Positions 1 through 12,040 are shown, numbered from the stretch's first letter. The stretch: DNA of 64,000 bases from Colletes latitarsis (GCF_051014445.1 NC_135143.1:9486001-9550000); one strand, 5' to 3'. Notes: generated by a model from the sequence alone, not told the origin. Made by a program: numbers and translations.

Positions 1-22
1 AAATACATTCAACCTGCACCTC

Positions 23-375
23 ACTCGCAAGTACTCGACCGACCACCCATTTCTATAATGATTCTTAAAATGAACATCGTCCCGGGGTTGGCATGCTCAT
101 CTTTTGTACAGTGGTTTTTGCTTGTATCGTTTTTTAAATGTCGTCTTTCACGCTTCACTGGCTCCAAGGGGGATTCCCCCGGTTGGGAGGGGCAGAAATG
201 TTCAAATTACGGATCACGTCTGGGGTTCGTTTTAAGTATCATTACTGTGTACACTCTTCAACCGACCATTGAATGTCCTGCTAGGGTTGCTTTATCGATG
301 GAGTCCACTAGCAGACGCACGACAAAACGCTCCCCCGCTTCTTCCTACAACAGCTAGCCCCACCACAATTATTGC
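23..375 (+). repeat. Dispersed repeat family A, copy 1 (interrupted)
   Basis: CTCGCAAGTACTCGACC at 25-40 is shared with copy 3 near 45,622. The following parts (ACACTC...CGACCA, GAATGTC, CTTCTTCCTA) match copy 3 in the same order at 250-360. About 185 bases unique to this copy separate the two matching blocks, so copy 1 carries an insertion or copy 3 a deletion. The family is unidentified and has no coding capacity. Confidence 0.6.
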
Positions 376-757
376 ATAGAAGGAATAAAACAGATTTGCT
401 ATTGAGTGGGACTGGGCCCGGTACAAATGTCTACTCCGTTGCGTTAGCTCTCGTTTTCGAAAGATAGGTCGACGCGAGTGCTCGAATAGCGAACTATAGA
501 AAAAATTGCTAAAGTGGAGACCCCAGAAGGATACCGCTGTTCGAGTCCAGCGGGAATGCTCGCTGGCGAAGGTATCGAGGACATAAAGAGATCAGTGGTA
601 GTAGAGGTACACAGTCGCTGGAAGGAACGAGCGCGAGGGTAAAAGGAAGCGATCCCGTCGTTGGCGTAGATAGTGGCTAAAAGTCTTTATATCTTGCCTC
701 GGCGCAGATAAAGAACGGAAAACGCCGGAATGCTTACGCGAACTCGAATTTGCCGAA

Positions 758-760
<3 letters not shown>

Positions 761-820
<60 letters not shown>
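761..820. repeat. (GA)n microsatellite, about 60 bp
   Basis: Uninterrupted GA dinucleotides downstream of tio. Confidence 0.98.
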
Positions 821-822
<2 letters not shown>

Positions 823-2833
823 ACGAAAAGCGGTCAACTAGAGGGGAAGCCATTTGTAAAAAAAGAAGCAAGAGGAATTCGAGCCGCGGACGAAAGGAAC
901 GGGACGACCAGGAGGATTTACACGGGGTCGAGTTCGTCGAAGGGTGGGTGGGATCCCCGAAGTATCACGGATTTCGAAAGTCCGTCGGTGTCGTCAAAGC
1001 TCACGACTTGGTCCACAGCGGTTCTCATCTAGAAATTATCCCTGACCCGTGTTCAAACAACGAGCCACGCTCGAACGACTTTCGACGCCCGCGAGTCCTG
1101 AGATCGCGATAAGTTTACGGGGACCTGAACCCGTTTATTTCGAGCGTCGAACGTTTTTTGCTCGGCATCGCGTTGTCGTGAATCCACGCGGACGAAAGCG
1201 TTTTCACACTGTGCGCGAGTCAACGGACGAGGAAACGAGTACAAGAGGGAAAAGAGAAAAGCGACGGACAGAGGGTAAGCCACGGGCCAATGGAGAACGC
1301 GAAAAAAAAGGAGGGATAGACGAGGAGAGAAGAAGACAAGGGCTCGTTTCTTTAAAGCGAGGGTTACTTTCAGGACCATTCGAGAATCGGTAGCCTTCTC
1401 GCCGATGCTTTATTTTATCCTCTCCGCTCCATAAGATCGCATTCTTTACGACCCATTAGACGAATTCATTACCAGCCCCGGGCAATAGGTAGGTGAGGTT
1501 CGTAAGTCTTCTTTCCTTCCTCCTTTCCTTTCGCTCCTCTTCGTCATCCCGCTTCTTTGCTCTTCCTGTCCCATCTGTCGCGCGTTTCTCCTCCTCCCTT
1601 GGATACGTCCATCCTCCAGCGTCCGTTTTCCGGTATCCAACGTTGCTTTGCTCCTGTTGCCTTTTCGACCTGTCGTGGTAATGCAGTCTTGCCTGTATGA
1701 TTACAACAATTTATAAAGCTTTTTACTTCAATTTGTACATTGCTTATATTATGCACGCCTGAAGGTGACCAGCAAATGGTTGGAAACATTTGTGTAACGT
1801 TAACGTGGCAGTTGAATAATACGGATTTGATTACGCAGAAAATTAGGAAATCGTTTCTTTCACGATACTCGCAAATTTGTAATGCAAAACTCTTATCTAA
1901 GTTTCATCTATTGTATTCAACGTTGCTATTGTGTTCTTAAAATCGTCCTGAGTGCACAAAAGCACAGATCGATTCTTCAGCTTGTTACTGTTGACACATT
2001 TACTATTATATCTTGACACATACCTAACAGGGACAAAGTTCAACAACTAATACTGTTTTACAACTTAATCCATAGCAAACAAAAATTATGTCTTTGAGTA
2101 CGTACCTGTGCCATGGACAATCCTCTCATTAATTCCCCCTAGCAACGTTTATCATTTGTAGAATTACAGTTTTAAAAATCGTTAAAAGAGGCGTGAAAAA
2201 AATAAATATATTCATACATCTATCCCTCAGGTCAAGTAAAATAAAGAAATGAAAATTCTCTCTTGAAAAAGTAAAAAATCATTACCTTCAGTTTGTTCAG
2301 ATTAGCGATCTATTCGTTGGATCGTTGACTCGCGTACTCGTTCATCCATAGATGGATTTCGTTACGACTTCCTGGTTTACGAACAGAATCCGACGACTCG
2401 AAGTTGTTATTAATACTTAATTATTTACGGCAAACGAAGCGAAAGGGAAGAAAAAATTCGATTCGCGAAATTGGAAATTTTGTGACCGAGACGGAATGAT
2501 CGCAGAATCGCTGGTAACCAAGATAGTGTAGAGGCGCAAATAGAGGATCGGGAACAAGGGACAGAAGATGGGAGACGGGAGACGGCCTTGGTGGAGATCG
2601 TATCTCGCGTAATGCAGTTCCCGGTTTATCTAGTTTATCCGCTAGTCCTGACTATTCTTCGACGATATTCTACGCGAGCCAGTGACCACGATACCGTCAC
2701 GTACGTATATTCGAACCGATACCGAGCCCTATCGAGTTAACAACGTCACCCCTTTTCTTGACGTACGATCGACCGGTACTTTAGTTCGGGTAAAGTGAAC
2801 GAACGCACACTGTTATACTTTATAACATATATA

Positions 2834-2839
2834 TTTATT
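2834..2839 (-). terminator. Distal poly(A) signal AATAAA for tio
   Basis: Minus-strand AATAAA within AAATAAATATATATG. A GT-rich tract (GTGTGCGTTCGTTC) follows about 25-40 bases downstream, as expected of a downstream element. Cleavage would fall near 2805-2825. Confidence 0.5.
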
Positions 2840-3015
2840 TGAGCTTTAATTGCATTTTAAAATACAACCGAAATAATTAAATAATGACAAATCTGGTAAA
2901 ATGGTTTCAAGAGTCGCGTATACATGATGCATATCTTTGTGGTTGCGCATTTGTAAGTAGGTAGGTACTTTTCGAGCGTATTTTTCGCACGGTTGGCCAT
3001 CCACGTTTTCGTATC

Positions 3016-3025
3016 TTTATTTATT
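3016..3025 (-). terminator. Proximal tandem poly(A) signals for tio
   Basis: Two overlapping AATAAA hexamers (AATAAATAAA) after an A-rich run on the minus strand. Use would shorten the 3' UTR by about 180 bases compared with the distal signal. Confidence 0.4.
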
Positions 3026-3564
3026 TTTTTTTTTTTCGTTTTCTCTCGTTTCCGCGAGTGTGTACACATGCCGCGTTTATCTTGTGCGCGTAATGTCGTT
3101 CTTCGCGTCCACGTGGACCTCGTGTGTCCCGCCTTCGCCCCACTCTCAGCAATCGTATATAATTACAATAATAATATTAATATTATCGTTATATCGATAA
3201 ATACTTTTAAAGTCCGCGATGGAAGAATTAGAGTTTACAAGAAATACGTATACAAGTGTGTTCCGCTCCAGATTTCAGGGGTTCCTCGTCCTCGAACGCG
3301 CGCAGTCATCGTCCCTTCGACCTATTTCCTCTCGCTCGACTCCCGACGCTTTCTGTTCGCGCTCTCGCACTTCCGATCCATTCCCTCGTGCAACAGATCC
3401 TCGCCCCGTGCATTCGCTCCATGCGCATCTTTTTCCCTTCATTCTCGTTCCTGCGTCGTGTCTCTTCTACGCTATCGCTCGACAACAACTCTTAATCATA
3501 CTTTCGATCGTCCCATGCACTCGCACACGCGCACTCAGTCAAACGACGCACACACGTACACACA

Positions 3565-3596
3565 CGGACGGACGGACGGACGTACGCACGCACGCA
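3565..3596. repeat. GGAC/GCAC tetranucleotide tract in the tio 3' UTR
   Basis: GGACGGACGGAC followed by GTACGCACGCACGCA, preceded by a CACA-rich run. Confidence 0.85.
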
Positions 3597-3953
3597 GATA
3601 CAAGATTATTCGGTCCGATGATTGTTCGGGGCTCCGACACGCACGCTCGCACGCTGGAACACGATCGGTTTTCCGACACGCGCCGCCATTCCAAAAATTT
3701 GTCGCTCGCACTTTTTCGTCTGCTCTCTTTTATAATATAGAATAATCGTAATTGTAATCAATATACACGGTACTCGCGATAATTCGAGCGATAATAATGA
3801 TAGTTATTTTTACACTTAAAATGTCGCGTTTGCTCGCACGGCGCAATAAATAGTATTTTGAACAAAGAAAATTTACAATGGTCTACTCGCACGCTACGAG
3901 TGAAGGAAAACGATATTTTTTTTTTTATCGAGGACGTCGCCGCGTAGCGAGCG

Positions 3954-3954
<1 letters not shown>

Positions 3955-4000
<46 letters not shown>
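3955..4000. repeat. (CT)n microsatellite in the tio 3' UTR
   Basis: About 46 bp of uninterrupted CT; it reads as GA in the tio transcript. Confidence 0.98.
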
Positions 4001-4004
<4 letters not shown>

Positions 4005-4967
4005 TCGTCCCGCGCGCGTTTCGAGCAACCGCGAGCCTCGCTATTGCACCGTATCTCGTAATTGCTTCTCCGCGTTTTCTACGCCTGATTCTTTAACGCT
4101 CGTTAACCCATTCGTTCGGTAATCGTAGACTTTCGAGGAGGTTTGACCTCGAACGATCTCACCGGTTTCGTAGCAATAAGTATCAACAAAGAGATTCCTA
4201 TACAGGGGCAGACCCTAGCCTAACCTATGCGCTAATCAACTACGCTCTTACGTTCTAGAGGTATACATGATGATCCGACCTTACGACAGCCGTGATAGAG
4301 TAAGCTTTCCTCTCTTTCGCGTAAGAAAACTTCCAATTATTCTGTTTTTTTTTCTCTCCCTTCTTCTCATACCCTCTACCCCCACCCTAACCCCAAATTG
4401 CATTCTCATCAGTCTCTCCCGTACTCTCTCTCTCTCGTTCATAACGCCTCTCATCGCCGGTCGTAAATGTCCTTAAATATTTATAAAATCACAAACTTGG
4501 CCGCGCGCCGAGCCCCTTGACTCAGCAGTGCCGCGAGATATGGTGGCATCACAATTTAATTAACGCACGTTCGACATCCACCTCCTCGTCGGATGTATCG
4601 GCTATCTTTCTACGCCCGCGTTGCTCGACTATCCAGCGACAAGTTCCGTTATCATGGTGTGCGGCGGCCTGAGGATAAGAACCGAGCGATGACGAAGCGA
4701 AATGAGATTCTAAGATTCGAAGGCGCGAGGACAAGGATCGGCTAGGAGAGAGACGAAGAGTGTCGATATAGGAAGAAGACGGGTGAGACGCGGCCACGAC
4801 GCGGAAGCTTTGCCCGGATAACGAAAATTCGCGAACGAACAGATAGACAGTCGAGGCGGAGGTTCGAAGGTCGAAAGGTTTTCTCGAACCGGTGGTCGCT
4901 AGTTTTACAGTCGTTACAGTATAGATACACTTATGTACAAGTGGCACCGCTACTTACGGGGCTCGGA

Positions 4968-7900
4968 CTATACGTATTTGCTGGACAATTGTTTGGCCAG
5001 CTCCGTATACTTGAGAAATTTCGAGTGCGGGCTCTCCTCGAGGGGAGAGGCCGCTGACTGAGACGGGCTGCCGTTCGCCTGCGGAAGCGGCGGCGACTTG
5101 TTGCGCTGGGACGTTGGGGGCGAGGAAGAACTGTGACCGGTCGGCGGTCCCGCGGTGGTGTTTTGAGAGACCGCGGCCGCAGCAGCCGCAGCAGCAGCGG
5201 CGGCCGCAGCCGATCGGCCGATGGTCAAGGGGTCCGGGATCACGCCGTCTTTGACGAAGTGCATTTTCGACAGGTGGTGCCTGTACGCACCCTTCGAAAT
5301 GAACGGCGTGTCGCAGAAGGCGCATTTCATGATCGAATCCGCGGTGACGACGGCGTCGTTGCAGGCCCAGCTGAACGCCAGAATCGCGCCTGGGGTAGTT
5401 CCGGATCCAGGCCCACCACCCGAGCCAACCCCGCTTGCGGTGGCCGCACCGTGGCTCGACGTCGACCCGGGACCACCGCCGGACCTGGCAGCGCTGCCGC
5501 TCGGACCTCGCGTCTCCGTCTTGTCGCAGAGCTTTTGCAACGCGGCCAGCGGATGACTACTGGTCTTGCGCCCCTGCGAATCGACCGCGCTGCCCGTGCC
5601 GCCTCCACCTCCACCGCCACCGCCCCCGCCGCTACCGCCGCCCGATAAACTGTCGAACATGGAAGATAGCGCGCCTAGACTGCTCGATCCCTTAGTGTCC
5701 GGCGTTCCGCGCGGGGTCACCGATCGGTCGCTGCTCGTCGGACTGCTCGTGCTGTTTCTACACGGACTGCGTGCTAACTGTTCCATTTGCCCGGTCGACC
5801 TAGGAGTCGGTGGATTCACGCGCGGCGACATAACCTCCCGGCCCTCTTCCGAACCTTCGTGCAAACTGCTCCGCCGATGGTTGAACGATCCCTGATCGTC
5901 CTCCTCTCTACAGTCCTCCATGATCTCCTTCTTCACAAACACGTCTCGGTTCGACTGAGACTGCGACTGCGGTGGCTGTTCCTCGTCGTTGGCGCCTCGT
6001 TCCTCGCTCTCCTCGTCCCTGGGCTCCTTTTTTACAACAACCGACGTTGATCCCCCCGCTGCCGCCGTCGCTGACGCGGCGGCAGCCGTTGCGGACGCGA
6101 TCGACTCCTCGTCGCCGGATTCTTCCGCGGTCGGGTGGTGGCGTCCCGACGTCAAACCTTGCGGTGGTTGTTGCTTGTCGGGCGTGGCGCGATGGTGATG
6201 GGAATGCCTCTCCGAATGCCCGACCGAGGACAGTTCCAGACGCCTTTCGGGTGTCATGGAATCGGTTCTACCGCCGCTGCCCCGTTCCGATACGGAACTG
6301 GACTCGCTTCCGCTGCGTTCCCGGCGCACTGCCGTGCTCGCAGTGTAGTGTTGCTGTTGGTGGTGCTGCTGCTGCTGATACGATCGCAGGAGGTTCATCG
6401 TTTGAGGATCCACCAACGGTTTCGTGTAGTCGACGCTCTCGTCGATACCTAATCGTTTCAAGATGCTCGTTCCCATCGGTGCGCCGGGTTGAGCGTGATG
6501 CAAGCCTGGCGTGCCGTGCCTGACGCGGGAGTCGAAGCTCTTCTCGATCAGTTTCTCGATGGCGTTTAGAACGGAAGGCGAAGAACTACCAGTGGTTTCG
6601 TTGGTGGTCGGTGTCGGAGTGTCCTTGCCTGGAGTGGTCGCGTCGCTGGCCGAAGACGGCGACCGATGATGCCTAGACGACACTGGCGAACTGTCCTCGT
6701 TTACACTTTTACGACCGCTTTCGGACGGCGGTAACGTCGCGGGCAAATGGTTCGACATCAGCGCGTTCTTCAGAAAGTTCCGTTGATTCGCGCTCACCGT
6801 CCCCGCGCCGATACACTGACGTATATGATCTACGAAGATGGTTGTCTCGATCTTTTCGCCGCATTTCTCGCAGGTTATCCTACCGGCGTGTTTCCCGAGG
6901 CTGTGGCTCAGACCCGCCGCGGCGTCGCCGTTTTTGAACTCGTTCTGCGCCCGCTCCAACTCCAGCAGCTTTCTCACCGGCAGCGACTTCTTACGTTTCT
7001 CTCGCGTTTGTCGACGCCGTCCGCCGCTCTCGGTGATCGAACGCATTATGTGCTCTTTGTAATGCGAGTTCTTCACCATGTGGTTGCTGAGCTCCTTCAA
7101 CGAGCTGAACGCCTGGTCGCAAACCTTGCAGGTCAGCACCGCGCTCACGTGGCTACTGGTCGTCCCGGAACCCGGACCCGCGGTGTTCCCGCCGTGGGGA
7201 CCCGTGGTGCCACCCCCGCCGGGGACCGTCGTTCCACTCCCCCCACCGGCTCCAGTCACAGCCCCTGCACCGCTACCGCCGCTCCCACCGCCGCCGCCCT
7301 TGCTCTCGTCCGAGGACTTCCAAGAGATGATCTGCTCCTGCGAGATGATGTTGGTGTAATGTTGCGTTTGCTGCATGTGCGAAGTCATCTCGGCCAAGGA
7401 GCGAAAGCTCTGTCCGCACCACATGCACTTGAGAATCTGCCTGGTTTGTTCGGCCCCTTTGCCCAGCCACACGTCCTGCCCGCGCACTAACTTCCGCGGC
7501 AGGGGCATCGTCTCCTTGATCAGCAAATTCAGTTCGGATGGACTTTGCTTGCTACTAGGAGTCGCGGAACCGCCGCCACCGCCGCCGCCGCCGCTGGACC
7601 CGCTGTTACCCGACGATGTCGTCTGAGGTTGATGGGACTGCTGGGCCGTCGGAATGGTCGGAACGTTCGTCTGCTGAGGATGGAGCGCGGAACCAGCAGG
7701 CGGTACTGGCATGTTGACGCCGCAGTGTTTCGCCTCCCTCATGTGCGTCGTCAACGCCGCCAGCGTCGGAAAACTCTGCTTGCACCATACGCACTTGAGC
7801 ACGTCTTTCGCCTGATCGGCTCCCTTGTTTTGCCAGTGCGACTGCCAGGCGTTGTGTCGGCTGCCGGTCGACGTCGAACCGGTCGCGTTGCTAGCGGCGG

Positions 7901-8829
7901 CCACGACTCCGCCAGGTCCACCGGCCGTCGCGCCCGACGACGATCTGAACAGGTCCTCTCCGCCTAGTTTGCTCAATTCGCTCATCTTCTCCAATGCCTT
8001 GGTCGCCTCGCTCGGTTGGTACGATTTCTCCAGCGCGGACGGCGGCTTCATCTTGCCGTTCCAGAGCTGATGGTGATCCATCACGCCGGCGGTGCTCTTC
8101 GGTGAGAGCTGCTGCTGACTAGTGGCCGCTGCCGCGACCGCGGCGGCGAAATAGGGAAAGTGCGAGGCTACCACGGGCGACGTCCACGGCGACACGACGG
8201 GCGGTCTGCCGAAACCGACGGCCGTCACAGCCTGCGCGGGATCCTGGTGGGCCGTCGCAGTCGCCGCGGTCCCTGCTAACCTGGAGGATTTCCGCACAGG
8301 AGGCGGCGGGGAGTCTTCCGGGCCCGGCCGCTTTCTGCTCGGCACCGACAGGTCCAGCGGCCCGTTGTTCGTTTCCGTCGAAGAAGACGGGGTCGGTGGT
8401 TTGCTCAGGTTGAGTATTTGCTCGTCTTCGTCGTCCTCGATCGACGAAGCCTTTCTCGTGCTGAAATCGAGGACCGCGGGCAAAGGTGTCGCTGACGGAG
8501 ATACCTCGCCCACGCTGCTCGGTGAAACCAGCAGGCCAGGCGTAGCGGCTGGCGGCGAACACGAAGAGGAGACCAACGGCGACACCGAGCCCCGGGATAG
8601 AGGCGAGTGGCCGAGCAGCAACCTCTGGTGGGTCTGTTGCAGATACGCCGCCATCATCGCCGCGGAATGAGGCGGTAAAAGAGGATGACCGCCGAGCGGA
8701 AGGGGCACGATGCCGCTCGGGCTCACAGGACTCGCGCTGCTCCTCGTTGCGGGCGGCGGTGGACTACCAGTCGCCGGTCCGGACGATTCCCGAGAATCTC
8801 TCGAGGGACAGCGCGGACTCATTGGTTCT
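4968..8829 (-). CDS. tio: Protein tiptop/teashirt, coding exon 3 (last exon, all zinc fingers)
   Basis: Teashirt-family nuclear transcription factors pattern trunk and proximal appendages and act mainly as repressors. This exon encodes residues 104-1390 of the joined model. In order it shows: a Pro/Ser-rich start; LDFSTRK near 214; an acidic patch with ILNLSK near 242; PLDLS at 261-265, a canonical CtBP-binding motif; three widely spaced C-X2-C-X12-H-X5-H fingers at about 450-472, 572-594 and 671-693, the family signature; a basic linker; a C2HC-like finger at about 757-776; and a C-terminal C2H2 finger at about 1273-1294. VKKE at about 1026 and 1069 fits the SUMO-site pattern. Gly and Ala runs separate the parts. 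The exon ends in SKYV and a TAG stop. The acceptor is a pyrimidine-rich tract then TTTCAG at 8835-8830. It supplies one base to a phase-2 codon (AG|A, Arg), giving D-R-E-P-M. The frame stays open for 14 bases above the acceptor (MYDF), but that is intron. The extra C-terminal finger favours tiptop over Drosophila Teashirt. Confidence 0.96.
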
Positions 8830-11531
8830 CTGAAATCATACAAAAGAAGAGAACGTTACGTGATGAGAACAAGAACGCTCGATTATATTTAGTCGCGAAC
8901 CCGTTTGCTATCGTGCACCGATATACTCGTTTTCTGGTAATCGATAATGTTATTTTTATACATTCATTTTCCTTATCGATCTGTTTAAATAAACGGGAAC
9001 TACCCTTTAGTATATATTAACTTACGAATGTTACAATGTTATATTAAAATAACTCTATAGTTAAATCTAAAGGTAGTAGGGTACCTGCGAAAGAACATAT
9101 TCTCTCTCAGCATATTCTGCTGACGAAATAAGCAAAGAATAACGAAAAGTATGTGACTTTCCTTTTTGGAGTGTTCAACTAAATCTGCCGAATAATCTGT
9201 GCAATCAAAATTTTGGACAGAACAATTAACTCCGCTAAAATTCTTCTACCGACTGACTTAATAATTCTAAGTCTATTCATGATTTTGTACGAAGCATACT
9301 TGAGAAATCTATTTGAACCCTTACTAACCTATAGAAGAGTCTTTACAAATACAATATTCATTAGTTTTGGAGACAATACCGAGTGCAGTATAAAAAGATG
9401 TTACGGTCGTAGGCCCGGTGCCCTCGTCGTAAATCGTTTCCTTTAGCGTCGAACCCAAAGGAGAAGCGCGTTTAGGTGTGTTTAAGCTCGCGCGCCAGAT
9501 GCGAAGACGATGCTCCAACGTACAGAAATTTCAAGCTCGATAGCGGTTTCTTTGGCACCCGACGAGCGACTTGGCGCCAGTTTGTCGCTTGTCGCGTTTG
9601 TTTTGACGTTGTCCAAGTCAGGTTGCCTGACCAGCAGCTCGTTCGCAACAAAAGGGTTGAAGATTGCGCCCGGATTGCCATCGATCCTGCGATCATTCGG
9701 CGAGAACGTTAATTTTACATTCACTGCATGCCGTTGACCCGAGAGACAAGACCAAATCCTCTACCTTTTATTACAAAACTATCGTTGTTGGTTCGTGCGT
9801 GTCGCTTCGCGCGTAAAATGGAGCGACCGGTTGGTATACAGTGAAAATGTTAACTGACAGCCCGTTTCTGCGAGAACGGTCGACGCCTGAGCGCCGAACG
9901 TCGAAACTGCGTGTCGATCGCGACGAACAATTTGCACGGGCACTGTGTCACTGCGGCCGTCAGTCATCCGGCGATAATCGGAAAAGCCGATCTTGGATAA
10001 TAGCGGTGGAAAAACCGCGTGGAATCGATACCTGTCGAAAGCTCGTTAACGCGTACTCGGCGCGAGCGGAGGCCTAGGAGCGCGTGGATCGGCGAGATCC
10101 TTCCATCCATGGGTGACAAATCGGTGGCGTGAGTGCGTGCGCGGGCACGGGCATGAGCACGGGGGTCACGGGCGCGGGTGTGGGCTCGAACACAAACACG
10201 AGACGCAAATTCGAAATCGGGCGCAAGAGAACGGGCGAGAGGCTGCAGGCTTGTCGACGGCTCGCTCGTAACTGACTGCCTCTGACTGAATGCCGAATGC
10301 GTGCCGCGAGATGAAAGGGGAGCACCGGCACGCATGCAGGGGAAGTTTTCGGGGGCTGGGGGGGCGTAGCGGGGCGCGGGGGTCACGGAGGCGCCGTCGA
10401 CGCAGCCCGCCACCGGCACGGCCGCTGCTGCCGCGGCCGCGGCCACCCCCGTGGCAAGCGGTGATGCGGCAAAACGGTACCGGAGCGGTGTCACCGACGG
10501 CGTTAGCGAGATCGGCCGCGCAGCCCAACGCGTAACACGTGCCTATCTCTATTAGCTCTGTGACGTCGCACGGCAGTCACCGATATCAGTCTGGCACCGG
10601 CTTATTTATCCCTTCGTACACTCCCACCCCCTCGTACGCCTCTCTATTGCTCGCGTTCTCTCCCTTTGCGCTTCCCTTCCCCCCGTCCCTCTCCTCCCTC
10701 CGCTGCGTCCCGCGTGTTTCCTTTCGCGGCCAGTTTAATAGCGTTTCGTCGCGTCTCTCGCTCGCCCGCCACGGATCCCTGACGATTCGTTGCGCTCAAA
10801 CAACGAGAATACCCGTGTGTGTACACGAGGGACGCCCGAGGTCGGCGACTTCAAAGCGAAACAGCAGCATCGTTCTCGTTGATTTAGGAGGTTTACGACG
10901 AGTGCCCTGGGTAAAGCACCGGCTAATGAGTTTGAAGCGGACCGCATTCGTCGAAATATACGCCCATACTTTCCGACGTTCGCGCCTCCCGCCATTTCGC
11001 ATCTACGCGCAAAACGCTTCTACGAATCGCGACTCGAACGCAATTTTTTCAGCTTCCTACGATTGGCATCGCTGGCCCATCGAGATGAAACTTGATGGCC
11101 GACAGCGAAAGGGAAGATAGACCCAAAGTAGAGTCAGTGCAGCGTATTTCGAATACTAGTTTGCATAACCTTTAATGTTTAATTACTCGCATGGGGTCGT
11201 TGCAATTGCTTCTATTGTACGTGTAAATTGTGCTCGCTAATGTCGTTTTCCGGTGTGGCTGCCTAAATCGATCTCCCTCTACGAGATTCAGTACTATTAG
11301 CTCGAATTGACGAGGTGGAAATTTGTAATATAGTAGAGAACTTACACAATTTCTCAGTTCAAGAGATTTCCTAAATTCGAAGCAACATCAACAATTCACA
11401 GAACAAAACCCTCGATTATTTTAATAAACATTTAATTCTAAATAAAACTTCGTATCGTCCTATTTAACTCCATGCGAACAATTGTTTAAAAAGCGGGATG
11501 TAACTAATTAAGAGTTAAGAACAATTTTTAC
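8830..11531 (-). other. tio intron 2
   Basis: A 2.7-kb intron between exons 2 and 3, from donor GTAAAA at 11531 to acceptor TTTCAG at 8830. About 8,850-9,400 is AT-rich and featureless. About 10,070-10,760 is a CpG-rich block containing a palindromic-type core GTGACGTCGC near 10,559, a GATATC and Ala/Gly-type GC triplets. Such a block inside an AT-rich intron may be an enhancer or alternative promoter, but I see no TATA-plus-initiator arrangement that decides it. The open frames here (up to 193 aa) have no recognisable domain. Confidence 0.85.
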
Positions 11532-11775
11532 CTGTCCGGAGGTCCCGTGTCCCTCAAAATCGTGGGATTCAATCTCGCGGTAGCGGAAGGCGGTGGCGTA
11601 GGCGGCGTTGCATCCTCGTCGTCCTCCTCGTCGGTTGCGTCGCCATCCTCTTCTTCTTTGGTTGCAACCGCACAACCCCTCTCGCTAGGGCTAATTGGGC
11701 CGTCATCCTCCACGCAATCGCCTTCCTCCCCTTGGAGGTCCGTGCCAGGCCCTGAGCCTTCGACTCCGTCCTCCC
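11532..11775 (-). CDS. tio: Protein tiptop/teashirt, coding exon 2 (acidic N-terminal region)
   Basis: Internal exon of 244 bases encoding about residues 23-104. It has an acceptor TTCTAG just above 11775 and a donor ACAG|GTAAAA at 11531. The product is acidic, with long Glu/Asp runs, then a Pro-rich end (TPPTPPPS) and LNPTILRDTGPPD. It contains VEDDG, which I recognise from the N-terminal region of vertebrate TSHZ proteins (VEDDGLS); that resemblance is from memory. The exon enters in phase 1 and leaves in phase 2. This fits exon 1 (one spare base) and exon 3 (one base to finish the codon) exactly. There is no methionine in this frame, so it cannot be a first exon. An ATG in a different frame lies inside it (GGATGACGG near 11709). 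Confidence 0.9.
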
Positions 11776-11845
11776 CTAGAACGAAAAATCCAACGATCCT
11801 TTAAGTTTGTAAGAAAATTTATCCAAATTGACAGTTAACCGAACG

Positions 11846-12040
11846 TTAACCCTTTAGCGCCCGATAGGACATTTTTATCCACTGATTTAGAAGCCTTCGC
11901 GAATGATCGATAATTGATAAATTAGGTGTACAAACCAGTTTAGATACCTTGAATTGTTTGGCTCGTATCTTTTTAGACGATTTTTAAGTTAGCTACTTAT
12001 TCTTTTTGTCAATAATGCACCTTTGGTGTTAAAGGGTTAA
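11846..12040. mobile_element. 195-bp TTAA-flanked MITE (piggyBac-type ends)
   Basis: TTAA at 11846-11849 and 12037-12040 flank ends CCCTTTAGCGCC and, reversed, CCCTTTAACACC. TTAA target duplication with CCC-starting inverted ends is the piggyBac pattern. The interior is AT-rich with no open frame, so this is a non-autonomous element. It inserted about 70 bases upstream of the exon 2 acceptor, inside intron 1. Confidence 0.7.

Larger units (their letters stand above)
1..2819. other. Intergenic DNA downstream of tio
   Basis: No coding region is supported here. It holds a dispersed repeat copy (23-375), a GA microsatellite (761-820), a CpG-rich block about 830-1,680 and AT-rich sequence about 1,690-2,300. 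The open frames run through the GA repeat (Glu-Arg or Ser-Leu runs) or lack any recognisable motif. Confidence 0.7.
2820..4967 (-). other. tio: tio 3' UTR (predicted)
   Basis: About 2.1 kb between the TAG stop and the distal poly(A) signal at 2834-2839. The first signals met downstream of the stop are the tandem pair at 3016-3025; no AATAAA was seen on the minus strand between 4967 and 3026. The UTR holds a GA/CT microsatellite (3955-4000) and a GACG/CACG tetranucleotide stretch (3565-3596). The plus-strand frame of 250 aa at 2993-3745 is low complexity, with runs from these repeats, and is not treated as a gene. Confidence 0.55.

Noticed and set aside
500..575. tRNA-like A and B boxes (GTTCGAGTCC at 539-548)
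   Set aside because: The T-arm would have a 6-bp stem and 8-base loop, the A box has two mismatches, and no acceptor stem closes it. At best it is a SINE trace.
2993..3745. 250-aa plus-strand open frame
   Set aside because: It lies antisense to the tio 3' UTR, runs through simple repeats (THTRT-type runs) and has no domain.
5133..8562. Long open frames in other frames across exon 3 (up to 247 aa)
   Set aside because: Shadow frames of a GC-rich, repeat-rich coding exon; no independent domain.
8830..8843. Possible start MYDF just upstream of exon 3
   Set aside because: This is the end of intron 2 (pyrimidine tract plus TTTCAG). The phase with exon 2 is exact if splicing is at 8829/8830.
10070..10760. 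CpG-rich block in intron 2 as an alternative tio promoter
   Set aside because: No TATA, initiator and downstream-element arrangement could be fixed on the minus strand; kept only as a possibility.
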